Shown here piece after piece: positions 18,309 to 26,720 of a DNA stretch of 64,000 bases. The stretch is from the NCBI GenBank assembly GCA_004322215.1, contig SCSM01000026.1, positions 1-64,000 on the forward strand. The letters run 5' to 3'. This DNA comes from Bacteroidota bacterium (lineage in GTDB: Bacteria > Bacteroidota > Ignavibacteria > Kapaibacteriales > UBA2268). How positions within the stretch are numbered: the stretch's first letter is position 1; each line of letters opens with the position of its first letter. A model generated the notes under the pieces. The model saw nothing but the letters and a program-made list of their open reading frames with translations, did not search any database and was not told where the DNA came from. Position numbers and translations under genes: made by a program.

Positions 18309-19127
18309 ATGATGAAAATTTCAAAAAATATATATAAAAAGCTCTTTATTCTTGTGATAATGATATTAATTACAAGAATGGTGAATAGTTGTGTCGAATT
18401 CAATATATACCCTCCAAGCGAAGACATTAAATTAGGCAAGAATCTCGATGCTGAAATCAGGAAGAATAAAAATGAATATCCAATATATAATAAACCGGAA
18501 GTGAAAAGTTATGTTCAGAGCATAGTCAACGAGATTATTCGTTCTCCGAAGATGGAATATAGAGGTCAATTTTCATATACTGTCGAAATAATTAATAGAG
18601 ATGACATCGTTAATGCTTTCTGCGCCCCCGGGGGTTATATTTATGTTTACACCGGTTTGCTGAAATTCATCGATAATGAAGCAACACTTGCCGGAGTGCT
18701 TGCGCACGAAATCGCACATGCAGAAAGAAGACACGCAACTCAAAGAATTTCGAAAGCTTATGGTATGCAATTGCTATCGGATGCTGCATTCGGCGAGCAA
18801 AAGAACAAATGGGAAGAACTGGGTTCCAATATGTTCAAGGGTTTATCTCTTCTTAATAACAGCCGCGACAATGAATACGAAGCCGACGAATACTCGTTCA
18901 AATATTTGCAGTCAACAAAATGGTATCCCGGTTCAATCAAATTCTTTTTCGATAAAATCAAAAATTCGGTCAGGGACAATGACCTGAAAGTAGTATTGTC
19001 TACACATCCGCTTCCGCAGGACAGGTATGACAAGGTAATTGACATGTTAAAAAAAACAAATACACCGCCGCCAAACGAAAAAAACACTCAATACAGAAAA
19101 TATCTGCAATTTAAAAATAACCTATAA
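18309..19127 (+). CDS. M48 family zinc metallopeptidase lipoprotein (second of tandem pair)
   Basis: 272 residues, paralog of the preceding gene along its whole length. Lipobox around VNS-C (RMVNSCVEF), zinc motif HEIAH (H133, E134, H137), third ligand in EYEADEYSF. The region NEYPIYNKPEVKSYVQSIVN aligns with the equivalent stretch of the first copy. A 236-bp AT-rich gap without a gene separates the two, so each may have its own promoter. Duplication and divergence rather than recent copying, since the DNA has drifted. Confidence 0.92.
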   Translation: MMKISKNIYKKLFILVIMILITRMVNSCVEFNIYPPSEDIKLGKNLDAEIRKNKNEYPIYNKPEVKSYVQSIVNEIIRSPKMEYRGQFSYTVEIINRDDIVNAFCAPGGYIYVYTGLLKFIDNEATLAGVLAHEIAHAERRHATQRISKAYGMQLLSDAAFGEQKNKWEELGSNMFKGLSLLNNSRDNEYEADEYSFKYLQSTKWYPGSIKFFFDKIKNSVRDNDLKVVLSTHPLPQDRYDKVIDMLKKTNTPPPNEKNTQYRKYLQFKNNL

Positions 19128-19209
19128 ATATAAATTCAAATATTGATTTTTTTAAGGGAGTAAAATCATAAATAAAAATATATAATTACAATCGGAAAAG
19201 TTTAACATT

Positions 19210-19998
19210 ATGGATACTTTTGATAAGCTAAAAAAAGCACAACAAAAACACTCGTCTATTTTATGTGTAGGACTCGATGTTGACGTAAACAAAGTTCCAC
19301 AGCAATTCAAATCCGTGCCAGACGGTTTGCTTGAATTCAACAAAGCTATAATTCATTCCACCAAAGATTTTGTATGTGCCTACAAGCTCAATTTTGCATT
19401 TTACGAACAATATGGTGTGGAAGGTTACGACCTGCTGAAAAAAACCTTTGATTTAATCCCGGAGCACATCGTATCGATTGCTGATGCCAAACGAAGCGAT
19501 ATCGGTAATACAATGGCCGGATATGCAAAATCAATTTTTGATTACTTCAATGCCGATGCTGTAACTATTAATCCCTATCTCGGTAAAGATTCATTAGACC
19601 CATTCTTAAGCTACAAAAAGAAAATGGTTTTTCTATTGACATTAACATCAAATCCCGGTTCTGCTAATTTCCAAAGAATAGAATCAAACGGAATTCCTTT
19701 ATATAAACATATTGTGAAGCAATCATTGACATGGTCTGATAAGAACAATCTCGCATATGTTGTAGGCGCTACTCAACCGGAAGATATTGACCAGTTAAGA
19801 ACTCTTGCACCTAAAAACTTTTTCCTTATACCAGGTGTCGGAGCGCAGGGTGGCAGTGTGGAAGCAGTCGTTAAAGCCAATGCGAACGGACCCGCCGTTA
19901 TAAACGTATCGAGAGCTGTAATATATGCATCTAAAGAAAAGGATTTTGCCGAAAAAGCAAGAGAAAAAGCAATTAAATATAAATTGTCGTTTATGTAG
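19210..19998 (+). CDS. pyrF: Orotidine 5'-phosphate decarboxylase
   Basis: Last step of UMP synthesis, decarboxylating OMP. The catalytic Asp-Lys-Asp set is D92, K94 and D97 in DAKRSDIGNT, the signature of the longer (type 2) PyrF. CVGLDVDVNKVP at the N-terminus and FLIPGVGAQGG for phosphate binding are also seen. 262 residues, normal for this type. No other pyr genes are adjacent. Confidence 0.95.
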   Translation: MDTFDKLKKAQQKHSSILCVGLDVDVNKVPQQFKSVPDGLLEFNKAIIHSTKDFVCAYKLNFAFYEQYGVEGYDLLKKTFDLIPEHIVSIADAKRSDIGNTMAGYAKSIFDYFNADAVTINPYLGKDSLDPFLSYKKKMVFLLTLTSNPGSANFQRIESNGIPLYKHIVKQSLTWSDKNNLAYVVGATQPEDIDQLRTLAPKNFFLIPGVGAQGGSVEAVVKANANGPAVINVSRAVIYASKEKDFAEKAREKAIKYKLSFM

Positions 19999-20009
19999 TG
20001 AAATAGTAA

Positions 20010-20106
20010 TGTCATGCTGAATTTATTACAGCATCCATAGCATAACCAGAAATGTGTTATACTGAAAACAATGTGAAATTGGATTCTGAACCAAGTTCGG
20101 AATGAC
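20010..20106. repeat. Palindromic intergenic repeat
   Basis: An imperfect palindrome opening tgtcatgctgaa and closing ttcggaatgaca, with an internal hairpin (gctgaatttattacagc). Repeats of this 'GTCATGCTGAA...TTC.GAATGAC' form are dispersed in many Bacteroidota and other genomes. No coding capacity. It sits between pyrF and the DUF2851 gene and could act as a bidirectional terminator. Confidence 0.6.
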
Positions 20107-20135
20107 AAAATAATTTAATAATAATTAAGAATCTT

Positions 20136-21167
20136 ATGAAAAATTCATCTTCATCCTCGTTAAGTGAAAAGAAACTCCAAACAGGTGTTCACCACATATT
20201 GTCTGACCCGTCAAAGATTTATACAACATTGAGTGGTAAAAGGTTACAGGTGCTGTCACCAGGAAGGTTAAATGTACACGAAGGACCGGATTTTCTCGAT
20301 ATTGCATTGCTATTGCGGGGGAATGTTATTGTAGGAGATGCCGAGTTTCATGCGAAAAGCTCGGAGTGGAATCAGCACAATCATTCGGATGACGAAAATT
20401 ACAAATCTGTTGTGCTGCATATTGTAAATGAGAATGATTTGAAACTATCATTTCCATTCGAGACATTAATTATGAAAAGCGATGAAGTGCGAAAAGCATC
20501 TGTTGATTCAATATATGAAATAAATGCACCTGATATATTTTCTATTGAAGAATTACAACAATTTGCACTAATCAGGTTGTTAAGAAAGACATCGGATGCG
20601 AAAAAATATGTTAATCAATATGGTCTCGATTCCGGTTTTCAGATGATTGCAAGTGAATTTCTGAATAAGTATTTTAATCGCAGGAAAAGACCTGTTTATA
20701 CTTCAGACCGGCTCGAACAGCTTTTGCAGTCGCTAACTACATCTCATGTTTTTGAAATTCTTAAGAAATTATCCGAAGGAAGCGAACTGCATATTCCTGA
20801 TATGATGCAACAACTATTAAAAACGAAAATCACAGATGAGGGAGCGCATTTGAGAAGGGAGCTTGTGTTCAATTCTGTTCTGCCGCTAGCACTTTCGCTT
20901 GCGAATGAGGAAAGCCGAATAAATTTGTTCCTGTGGTATTGGTCAACTCCTGCATTGCACAGCTACGGAATACTTAAACGAAGGTTTAAGGATTTTCCAC
21001 AGAATTTCATCTGGCAGCAGCAAGGTATGCTGGAATACATAAGGAACTACGGAAGTAAGACTATTGTAATATCAGATGTAATCAAAGATTATGGCTTCGC
21101 CGAAGTGCTGGATTTCTACTATCTTGGGGGAAGTCCTTATAAGAAGTATCCGTTTGAGGAAATGTAA
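20136..21167 (+). CDS. DUF2851 family protein
   Basis: 343-residue cytoplasmic protein matching the DUF2851 pattern of Bacteroidota/Chlorobiota: LSPGRLNVHEGPDFLDIALL, then GDAEFHAKSSEWNQHNHSDD and YKSVVLHIV near the N-terminus, followed by a helical C-terminal half. Its function is not established to my knowledge. The conserved Asp/Glu/His cluster in the first 120 residues looks like a metal or nuclease-type site, which is inference only. It stands alone downstream of pyrF. Confidence 0.85.
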   Translation: MKNSSSSSLSEKKLQTGVHHILSDPSKIYTTLSGKRLQVLSPGRLNVHEGPDFLDIALLLRGNVIVGDAEFHAKSSEWNQHNHSDDENYKSVVLHIVNENDLKLSFPFETLIMKSDEVRKASVDSIYEINAPDIFSIEELQQFALIRLLRKTSDAKKYVNQYGLDSGFQMIASEFLNKYFNRRKRPVYTSDRLEQLLQSLTTSHVFEILKKLSEGSELHIPDMMQQLLKTKITDEGAHLRRELVFNSVLPLALSLANEESRINLFLWYWSTPALHSYGILKRRFKDFPQNFIWQQQGMLEYIRNYGSKTIVISDVIKDYGFAEVLDFYYLGGSPYKKYPFEEM

Positions 21168-21219
21168 AATGAAAAATGTAGAATTAAAAATTAAGTTCTT
21201 CTAAAATATTAATGAAATT

Positions 21220-22329
21220 ATGAAATCAAATTTGTTATTGTGTTTTTTAGTATTAATAATTTTAACGGCTTGTAATGATAAAACATTTACTGAAGAACCA
21301 ATACCCACTGGTTTTACGGAATACAATTGTTTTCCATGGGCAAATTTTAAGGAGTGGAAATCAGAAGACAGTCCTTATGGCTTGTTTGATGTATATTTTG
21401 TAAGCAGGAGAAATGGATGGGTATTGATGAAAAAGGACAGTATATTGAATACTACAAATGGGGGGAAAACCTGGACAAAAAATTATATTGAAACAATTGA
21501 CCCGGGACTAAATTATGATAATTACCATTTTATTTGTGTTTATTTTATCGATGATTTTAATGGTTGGGTTGGTGCTTCATCAAACAGATTATATCATTCA
21601 ACTGACAGAGGAGTTCATTGGAGCAAGACTTTATTATTTTATAATGTAGTTGAGGGAGGGATTTATAATATTCAGTTTACTGATAACCAAACTGGCTGGG
21701 CAACTTTATCAGATGAGAAAAATACAAAGTATTTAATTAAAACAACAGATGCAGGTGCAACATGGCAAATTGTTAATTCAAGCGAAGTAACAGGATATTC
21801 AAGTTTAACATTTGTAGATAAAAATATTGCGTATTGTTTCGGTGATTATTCAAATAATAACATGAAATTTGGTGCTATCTATAAAACAACAGATGAAGGC
21901 ATTTCCTGGGAAAAAGTATTTTCCGATTCTTCCGTTACTTTTAATAAAATATTTTTTATCAACCCAAATACCGGCTGGGCATTAACTAAAAGTAATAAAT
22001 TTTTTAAGACAACAGATGGTGGTGAAACTTGGTACATTCAATATTTCAATAATAATTCCCAGATAATAAACTTTACTTTTTCGGATGAATTAAATGGATG
22101 GTTAGTAACAGGATTGCCAATTGAAATAACCGGAGATTCAAAATATTACTTAATTTATCATACAGATAATGGCGGTAATACATGGTTGCCTTTGAATTAT
22201 TGGGTTGCTTTGGATGAACCGAATGGCATTGTGCATTTCCATGATTTGTTCTTTTTCGATAAGGATGAAGGTTTCATTTCAGGTTCAAAAGGTGTGATAC
22301 TGCATACGACAACCGGAGGAAAACAATAG
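21220..22329 (+). CDS. Lipoprotein with Ycf48/BNR-like propeller repeats (paralog 1)
   Basis: 369 residues. Signal peptide with lipobox near ILTA-C (residue 17). The body is built of repeats with the pattern 'TTDGGKTW ... F.D...GW' (TTNGGKTWTKNYI, STDRGVHWSK, TTDAGATWQI, TTDEGISWEK, TTDGGETWYI, HTDNGGNTWLP), typical of Ycf48-like/BNR beta-propellers. No T9SS sorting tail, so anchored by lipid. Paired in tandem with 22351-23457; the first ~40 bp after the signal region and the last ~100 bp are nearly identical between the two genes. The ligand is unknown; a surface or periplasmic binding role is inferred. Confidence 0.85.
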   Translation: MKSNLLLCFLVLIILTACNDKTFTEEPIPTGFTEYNCFPWANFKEWKSEDSPYGLFDVYFVSRRNGWVLMKKDSILNTTNGGKTWTKNYIETIDPGLNYDNYHFICVYFIDDFNGWVGASSNRLYHSTDRGVHWSKTLLFYNVVEGGIYNIQFTDNQTGWATLSDEKNTKYLIKTTDAGATWQIVNSSEVTGYSSLTFVDKNIAYCFGDYSNNNMKFGAIYKTTDEGISWEKVFSDSSVTFNKIFFINPNTGWALTKSNKFFKTTDGGETWYIQYFNNNSQIINFTFSDELNGWLVTGLPIEITGDSKYYLIYHTDNGGNTWLPLNYWVALDEPNGIVHFHDLFFFDKDEGFISGSKGVILHTTTGGKQ

Positions 22330-22350
22330 GTAATAAATATTGGTGAAAAT

Positions 22351-23457
22351 ATGAAACTAATTATATCATTTGTTATTATTCTTTTTATCATCTCAGCATG
22401 TAAAGATAATACATTTATTGAAGAACCAATACCCACTGGTTTTACGGAATACAATTGTTATTCAGGAAGTGATCCTAAAATCTGGGCTCACGATTGCAAT
22501 TTATATTGTCTTTATAATATATTTTTCGTAGATAATAAACATGGATGGATTTTAAATGCAAATGATAGTATATTAAGAACAATAGATGGGGGCAAAAGTT
22601 GGGAAAAATATTTTGTAGAACATTTAGAAACTGATAGCTATACATTCAAAGGCCATTTTAATACTTTATATTTTAAAGATACTTTAAATGGTTGGGTTGG
22701 AGATGATAATAACGGACTATATAAAACGACTGATGGGGGTAAAAGTTGGACAAAAAAAGTTCTGTTCACTGAACAAATGAATAGAGGGATATATGATATA
22801 CAATTTACTGATGAGATGACCGGTTGGGCAACAATAAAGAATGGAAGCAGTGATGATGCAATAATTAAAACAACTGATGGTGGAAACAATTGGGAAATAA
22901 GTTTAACTGATTTTGAGGATGGAATTGATGATTTGCATTTTACGAATAAAACAACCGCATTTTTTCAAACCTTTCGTAGAATAAGTCAAAAAACAAAATC
23001 TTGTATTTATAAGACCACTGATGAAGGTAAAACATGGTTTGAGGTAATTAAAGATACTACGACAGCACTCTGGCAATCATTTTTCTTAGATGAAAATAAT
23101 GCTTGGATAAAAACCGATGAATATAAATTTTTAAGAACCACGGATGGGGGTAAAATATGGTTTTATCAGGATTATAATAGTGAAAGATATATAAGTAATT
23201 TTACATTTGTTGATGAAAACCATGGTTGGGGAATTTCAAGTTTACCAAACTATTTATATGGTGGAACAGAATACCATTTGATTTCATATACAGAAGATGG
23301 AGGTGTTAATTGGTCAACATTGAATTATTGGGTGGGTTTAAACGAACCGAATGGCATTGTGCATTTCCATGATTTGTTCTTTTTCGACAAGGATGAAGGT
23401 TTCATTTCAGGTTCAAAAGGTGTGATACTGCATACTACGACAGGTGGAAAACCATAA
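22351..23457 (+). CDS. Lipoprotein with Ycf48/BNR-like propeller repeats (paralog 2)
   Basis: 368 residues, tandem copy of the preceding gene, starting 21 bp after its stop. Lipobox IISA-C, then the same EEPIPTGFTEYNC segment. Repeats TIDGGKSWEKYF, TTDGGKSWTKK, TTDGGNNWEI, TTDEGKTWFEV, TTDGGKIWFY and TEDGGVNWST give the propeller. The C-terminal NGIVHFHDLFFFDKDEGFI is shared with paralog 1 almost base for base, whereas the middle has diverged strongly. The two probably form one operon with the following lipoproteins. Confidence 0.85.
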   Translation: MKLIISFVIILFIISACKDNTFIEEPIPTGFTEYNCYSGSDPKIWAHDCNLYCLYNIFFVDNKHGWILNANDSILRTIDGGKSWEKYFVEHLETDSYTFKGHFNTLYFKDTLNGWVGDDNNGLYKTTDGGKSWTKKVLFTEQMNRGIYDIQFTDEMTGWATIKNGSSDDAIIKTTDGGNNWEISLTDFEDGIDDLHFTNKTTAFFQTFRRISQKTKSCIYKTTDEGKTWFEVIKDTTTALWQSFFLDENNAWIKTDEYKFLRTTDGGKIWFYQDYNSERYISNFTFVDENHGWGISSLPNYLYGGTEYHLISYTEDGGVNWSTLNYWVGLNEPNGIVHFHDLFFFDKDEGFISGSKGVILHTTTGGKP

Positions 23458-23475
23458 TTTGAAAAATTTAAAATA

Positions 23476-24234
23476 TTGAGGACTTATATAATTAAGACAA
23501 TTTTATCATTTGCTATTTTCTTTTTCTTGCTTCTTACATCCTGCAATGAACAGACAAATACTGTGAAAGAGGACGAAGAGCCGGGTTATTACTTTATATT
23601 GACAGATAGTAAAAGCGGTAGTTCAGTAAGCAATGTTACAGTTAATGTTTATTATCTCATTACAGGACTGCCAACGAAAGATACAAGTATCCAATCAATT
23701 AATGGACCTAATCCGTTCAGAGAATTTACTCATTTTTGGATTTCTAAAAATAAGACCGAACAAACAGAAATAACGATTATTGATGAAATAACGAATAATG
23801 TAATTGACACTCTTATTAATGATTTTTTAGAAGCCGGTTTTCATGAATTTAATTGGTTCCCCGGTTATAAGACAGGTCAAGAAGTTAAAGAAGGATTTTA
23901 TAATGTGAGGATTAAGACGCAAGATACAGTAATGCACTATGAAATAATGTATTTTAAATATAATTACTTTTATGACATGATTTATAAACCACTTCCTTCC
24001 TTTGAAATTAATAATCCCACCGATGGTAAATTCACTTTGAAGAAAGCTAATATGCCTTATACCGGCAAAAAGTTTAATCGTGTTCATGAATCCGGTGTTA
24101 ATTTGGGGAAATTTCAATTAAAGGAAGAAGTGTATATTGAAATATTAAGTGATGATTATAATCCGGTTATACTATCATTAAATTTAAATGTTGATAAAAG
24201 GAAAGATTATTCAATCAAGATGATAAAAAAGTAG
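23476..24234 (+). CDS. Lipoprotein with internal FlgD/T9SS-like module (paralog 1)
   Basis: 252 residues, no known family as a whole. Signal peptide and lipobox LLLTS-C. There is no ATG before the signal: the only suitable start is TTG at 23476, 18 bp after the previous stop. After a short 'SKSGSSVSNVTVNVYYL' strand region comes NPFREFTHFWISKNKTEQTE ... DTLINDFLEAGFHEFNW ... EGFYNVRIKT, which has the layout of FlgD Ig-like or T9SS sorting modules but lies inside the protein. The last ~80 residues (KANMPYTGKKFNRVHESGVN) are shared with the next gene. Confidence 0.75.
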   Translation: MRTYIIKTILSFAIFFFLLLTSCNEQTNTVKEDEEPGYYFILTDSKSGSSVSNVTVNVYYLITGLPTKDTSIQSINGPNPFREFTHFWISKNKTEQTEITIIDEITNNVIDTLINDFLEAGFHEFNWFPGYKTGQEVKEGFYNVRIKTQDTVMHYEIMYFKYNYFYDMIYKPLPSFEINNPTDGKFTLKKANMPYTGKKFNRVHESGVNLGKFQLKEEVYIEILSDDYNPVILSLNLNVDKRKDYSIKMIKK

Positions 24235-24282
24235 AAGCAAAGAATTAAAAATTTATAAATTGTTAAGTATTATTTTAAAATT

Positions 24283-25014
24283 ATGAAAACAATATTATTT
24301 CTCGTTATTTTAATATTATCTCTTCTCTTATCCTGCAATGAGCCGACTGGTGGCGGTGATGATGAGCCGGGTGTCTATATCAAAGTAGTTGATAGTGTGA
24401 GTGGACAGCCTATTAACGGAGCTTTTGCAAAAATTTATTATCTTTTAAGTGAAATTCCGTTTGATTCTAATTATAACTGTATTAATTTTCCCAATCCATT
24501 TAACAATCTTACAACTTTCCAATATTATATTAAAAATCGTGATAGTGTTTTGATTCTAATAATCGAACAGGAAAGAAATATTATAATAGATACTTTGATA
24601 AATGAAGTTCAATTAGCAGGTACCTATAATTTGGTTTGGCCAGTGTATGATCCGGTGATATATTTAAATGAAGGATTCTATACTTTAAAGATTATTACTA
24701 AAGATTATGAAGATAGTTATGAAGCTCTTTATTTGAGAAGTAATATTTTAGGAATTGAATACCCCGGTAAACAAACTCCTGCAAAAGTCATAACAAATAT
24801 AAATGAAGGTAAATTTGTTTTAAAATCAGAGGATATGCCATATATTGGAAGACAAATCCGGAAAATACATGAGTCAGGAGTAATTTTTTCTAATTTCAGA
24901 ATTCAGGATTCAGTATTAGTAGAGATTCAATGCGAAGGATTCAAAATCACAGAACAAATTTTAGAATTAAAAAAAGGAAAGAAGTCGGATGTAACAATAA
25001 GATTGGTAAAATAG
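24283..25014 (+). CDS. Lipoprotein with internal FlgD/T9SS-like module (paralog 2)
   Basis: 243 residues, paralog of 23476-24234. Lipobox LLLS-C at about residue 18 followed by a Gly/Asp linker. SVSGQPINGAFAKIYYLLSE resembles a carboxypeptidase-regulatory-like strand. FPNPFNNLTTFQYYIKN ... DTLINEVQLAGTYNLVW ... NEGFYTLKIIT is the FlgD-like module; EDMPYIGRQIRKIHESGV is the shared tail. The protein is probably attached to a membrane by lipid rather than sorted by T9SS, because the module is not at the C-terminus. Function unknown. Confidence 0.8.
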   Translation: MKTILFLVILILSLLLSCNEPTGGGDDEPGVYIKVVDSVSGQPINGAFAKIYYLLSEIPFDSNYNCINFPNPFNNLTTFQYYIKNRDSVLILIIEQERNIIIDTLINEVQLAGTYNLVWPVYDPVIYLNEGFYTLKIITKDYEDSYEALYLRSNILGIEYPGKQTPAKVITNINEGKFVLKSEDMPYIGRQIRKIHESGVIFSNFRIQDSVLVEIQCEGFKITEQILELKKGKKSDVTIRLVK

Positions 25015-25031
25015 TGGGAGAAAAATAATAT

Positions 25032-25175
25032 ATGGTTGAAATACCCACTGAAATAAAAGAACTAATACTTAAATTTATTGATGAACTTGAACCACTGACT
25101 TACAGCCCTGAATAATTCAATGAATCCAATCCTTTTGTCAGAGAAATATTAAGAAATGGAATTAATATAATTTAA
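25032..25175 (+). pseudogene. Remnant of a small nucleotidyltransferase-like (MNT) gene
   Basis: The frame reads MVEIPTEIKELILKFIDELE, then LTYSPE, a TAA stop at 25113-25115, and continues FNESNPFVREILRNGINII before a second stop. The combined C-terminal pattern 'tyspeeF.esnPFvreilrnGi' is that of minimal nucleotidyltransferases often paired with HEPN proteins. The catalytic N-terminal GSxxxGxxxxxSDxD region is missing, so it looks like a truncated, nonsense-mutated tail. It is next to a toxin-antitoxin pair. The assignment rests on a short motif. Confidence 0.4.
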
Positions 25176-25197
25176 GTGTATATTTATAGTATTGTTT

Positions 25198-25605
25198 TTA
25201 AGAGTATTTATTTATTACATCTTTAGGGGTCAGAATTTTAATATCAGTTTTATATAAATCTTTATCGTAAGATACTATGTCTAAATTATAATTCTTGGCA
25301 CAAGTGTATTGATATGCATCGTCAAAATCCAAATCAAATTTTTTCATGGAATCTATAAGTTCTGACATATAGTTGTGTCCAATTGAAATTGAACTTAGAT
25401 TGGCATTTTCAAATATATCCTCAATAAACAATAAAAATGCTGACTCTTTTTTCAACTTAGTCATGATTATACCAATAGAATGGAAAGAGAAATCACTTAT
25501 AATCATTTCTTTAACAGGTACAACAGTTAGAAATTTCGCAACATCAACTGATTTTTCCTGTTCAAGTAAACGTTCGAGCCAGATATTTGTATCAATGAGG
25601 TACAT
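25198..25605 (-). CDS. PIN-domain ribonuclease toxin, VapC-like
   Basis: 135 residues, a single PIN domain. Acidic metal-binding residues are seen at D5 (YLIDTNIWLERLL), a central Glu/Asp region, DFDDAYQYTCAKNYNL, and D in IVSYDKDLYKTD; KILTPKDVINKY is the usual PIN C-terminus. VapC toxins cleave RNA and are silenced by the antitoxin encoded just upstream. The ATG lies 5 bp after the stop of the 73-codon partner gene, the normal antitoxin-toxin order. Confidence 0.88.
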   Translation of the reverse strand: MYLIDTNIWLERLLEQEKSVDVAKFLTVVPVKEMIISDFSFHSIGIIMTKLKKESAFLLFIEDIFENANLSSISIGHNYMSELIDSMKKFDLDFDDAYQYTCAKNYNLDIVSYDKDLYKTDIKILTPKDVINKYS

Positions 25606-25610
25606 GATAA

Positions 25611-25832
25611 TTAATATTGTTCAGTATGCCAATCCAAAGCTTTTTTCTGTAATTCTATGGATGTATATTGAGTTTTAAATTCCTTTAATGCACCAGCCCA
25701 GTTTTGATTTAATTTCTTTGTCCTGTTGCTTGACCTTTTTTTTGAAATTTTATTTACATATTCCTCTAAATCCATAAGTAAATTTGGAGGAAGTTTATTT
25801 ATTTTTGATATTATTTTTTGAGCTACTGTCAT
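25611..25832 (-). CDS. Antitoxin of the PIN-toxin pair (DUF2281-like)
   Basis: 73 residues. KIISKINKLPPNLLMDLEEY at the N-terminus and WAGALKEFKTQYTSIELQKK at the C-terminus are the pattern of DUF2281-type antitoxins paired with PIN toxins. It would bind and inhibit the toxin through its C-terminal half. The segment RSSNRTKKLNQN is a basic linker. It starts the two-gene minus-strand operon. No operator palindrome was identified. Confidence 0.82.
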   Translation of the reverse strand: MTVAQKIISKINKLPPNLLMDLEEYVNKISKKRSSNRTKKLNQNWAGALKEFKTQYTSIELQKKALDWHTEQY

Positions 25833-25953
25833 TTTTTCAATTATAAAAAATATTTTTTTTTAATTAAAGTAAATTTAGTCAAAATACCGTATAACTACAA
25901 ATTTATTGAAGTTAATTACTATAAATTATAATTTTATTTTTTGATAAATTGTA

Positions 25954-26574
25954 ATGAAATTACCAGTTAAAATTATAAATCATTATAAAAATTACAAAAA
26001 GCAAATTCGGGATAGACTGCTTGATTTCAAGCACGTCCCTGAATCAGAATATTTTTATGAGTTATGTTTTTGTTTATGTACACCTCAATCTAAAGCGGCA
26101 AATGCTTTTCTGGTAGTAGAGAAATTGAAACAATTGGATTTTCAGAACAAGAATATAAATCCATTAAATATATTGAATGATAAATCGCATTATATTCGGT
26201 TTCATAATCAGAAAGCAAAAAATCTTATTAATATGAAATCAATTTTTCCTGAAATTTTTTCTGTTTTGAAATCAAAAATAAATCCGGAGAAAAAGAGATT
26301 ATGGCTTGCTGAAAATATCAAGGGATTGGGCATGAAGGAAAGTTCTCATTTTCTCAGAAATATCGGATATAGGGAACTAGCAATACTCGACAGACATATT
26401 CTAAAACATCTGGTTGAATGTGGGGTATATAAAGAAATACCAAAAGTTGGAAGTGTAAAACAATACCTCGAAGTGGAGAAGGATTTTATTCGATTTTCTA
26501 AGATAGTAAAAATAAATATTGATGAACTCGACCTACTTTTCTGGAGCTATGAGACAGGAGAAATACTCAAATAA
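25954..26574 (+). CDS. ogg: 8-oxoguanine DNA glycosylase/AP lyase, Ogg2 type
   Basis: 206 residues. HhH-GPD family base-excision repair enzyme that removes 8-oxoguanine. The helix-hairpin-helix and catalytic residues are seen in NIKGLGMKESSHFLRNIG with Lys128, followed by LAILDRHILKHL with Asp146. Length and the GMKESSHFLRN signature match the compact archaeal/Thermotoga Ogg2 (N-glycosylase/DNA lyase) rather than MutM or classical Ogg1. Single gene with an AT-rich leader. Confidence 0.92.
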   Translation: MKLPVKIINHYKNYKKQIRDRLLDFKHVPESEYFYELCFCLCTPQSKAANAFLVVEKLKQLDFQNKNINPLNILNDKSHYIRFHNQKAKNLINMKSIFPEIFSVLKSKINPEKKRLWLAENIKGLGMKESSHFLRNIGYRELAILDRHILKHLVECGVYKEIPKVGSVKQYLEVEKDFIRFSKIVKINIDELDLLFWSYETGEILK

Positions 26575-26720
26575 TTACTAATTGCGAATGACTAATGAAA
26601 TGAGTATAAATTTCTTACTATCCCGGGTAATTGCTTTAATTATAAAAAATCAGAGAGAATGGAGCAATAATTTTTACATTCTACAGTTAATCAATTCGTA
26701 AAATTATTAAATGAGTAACT

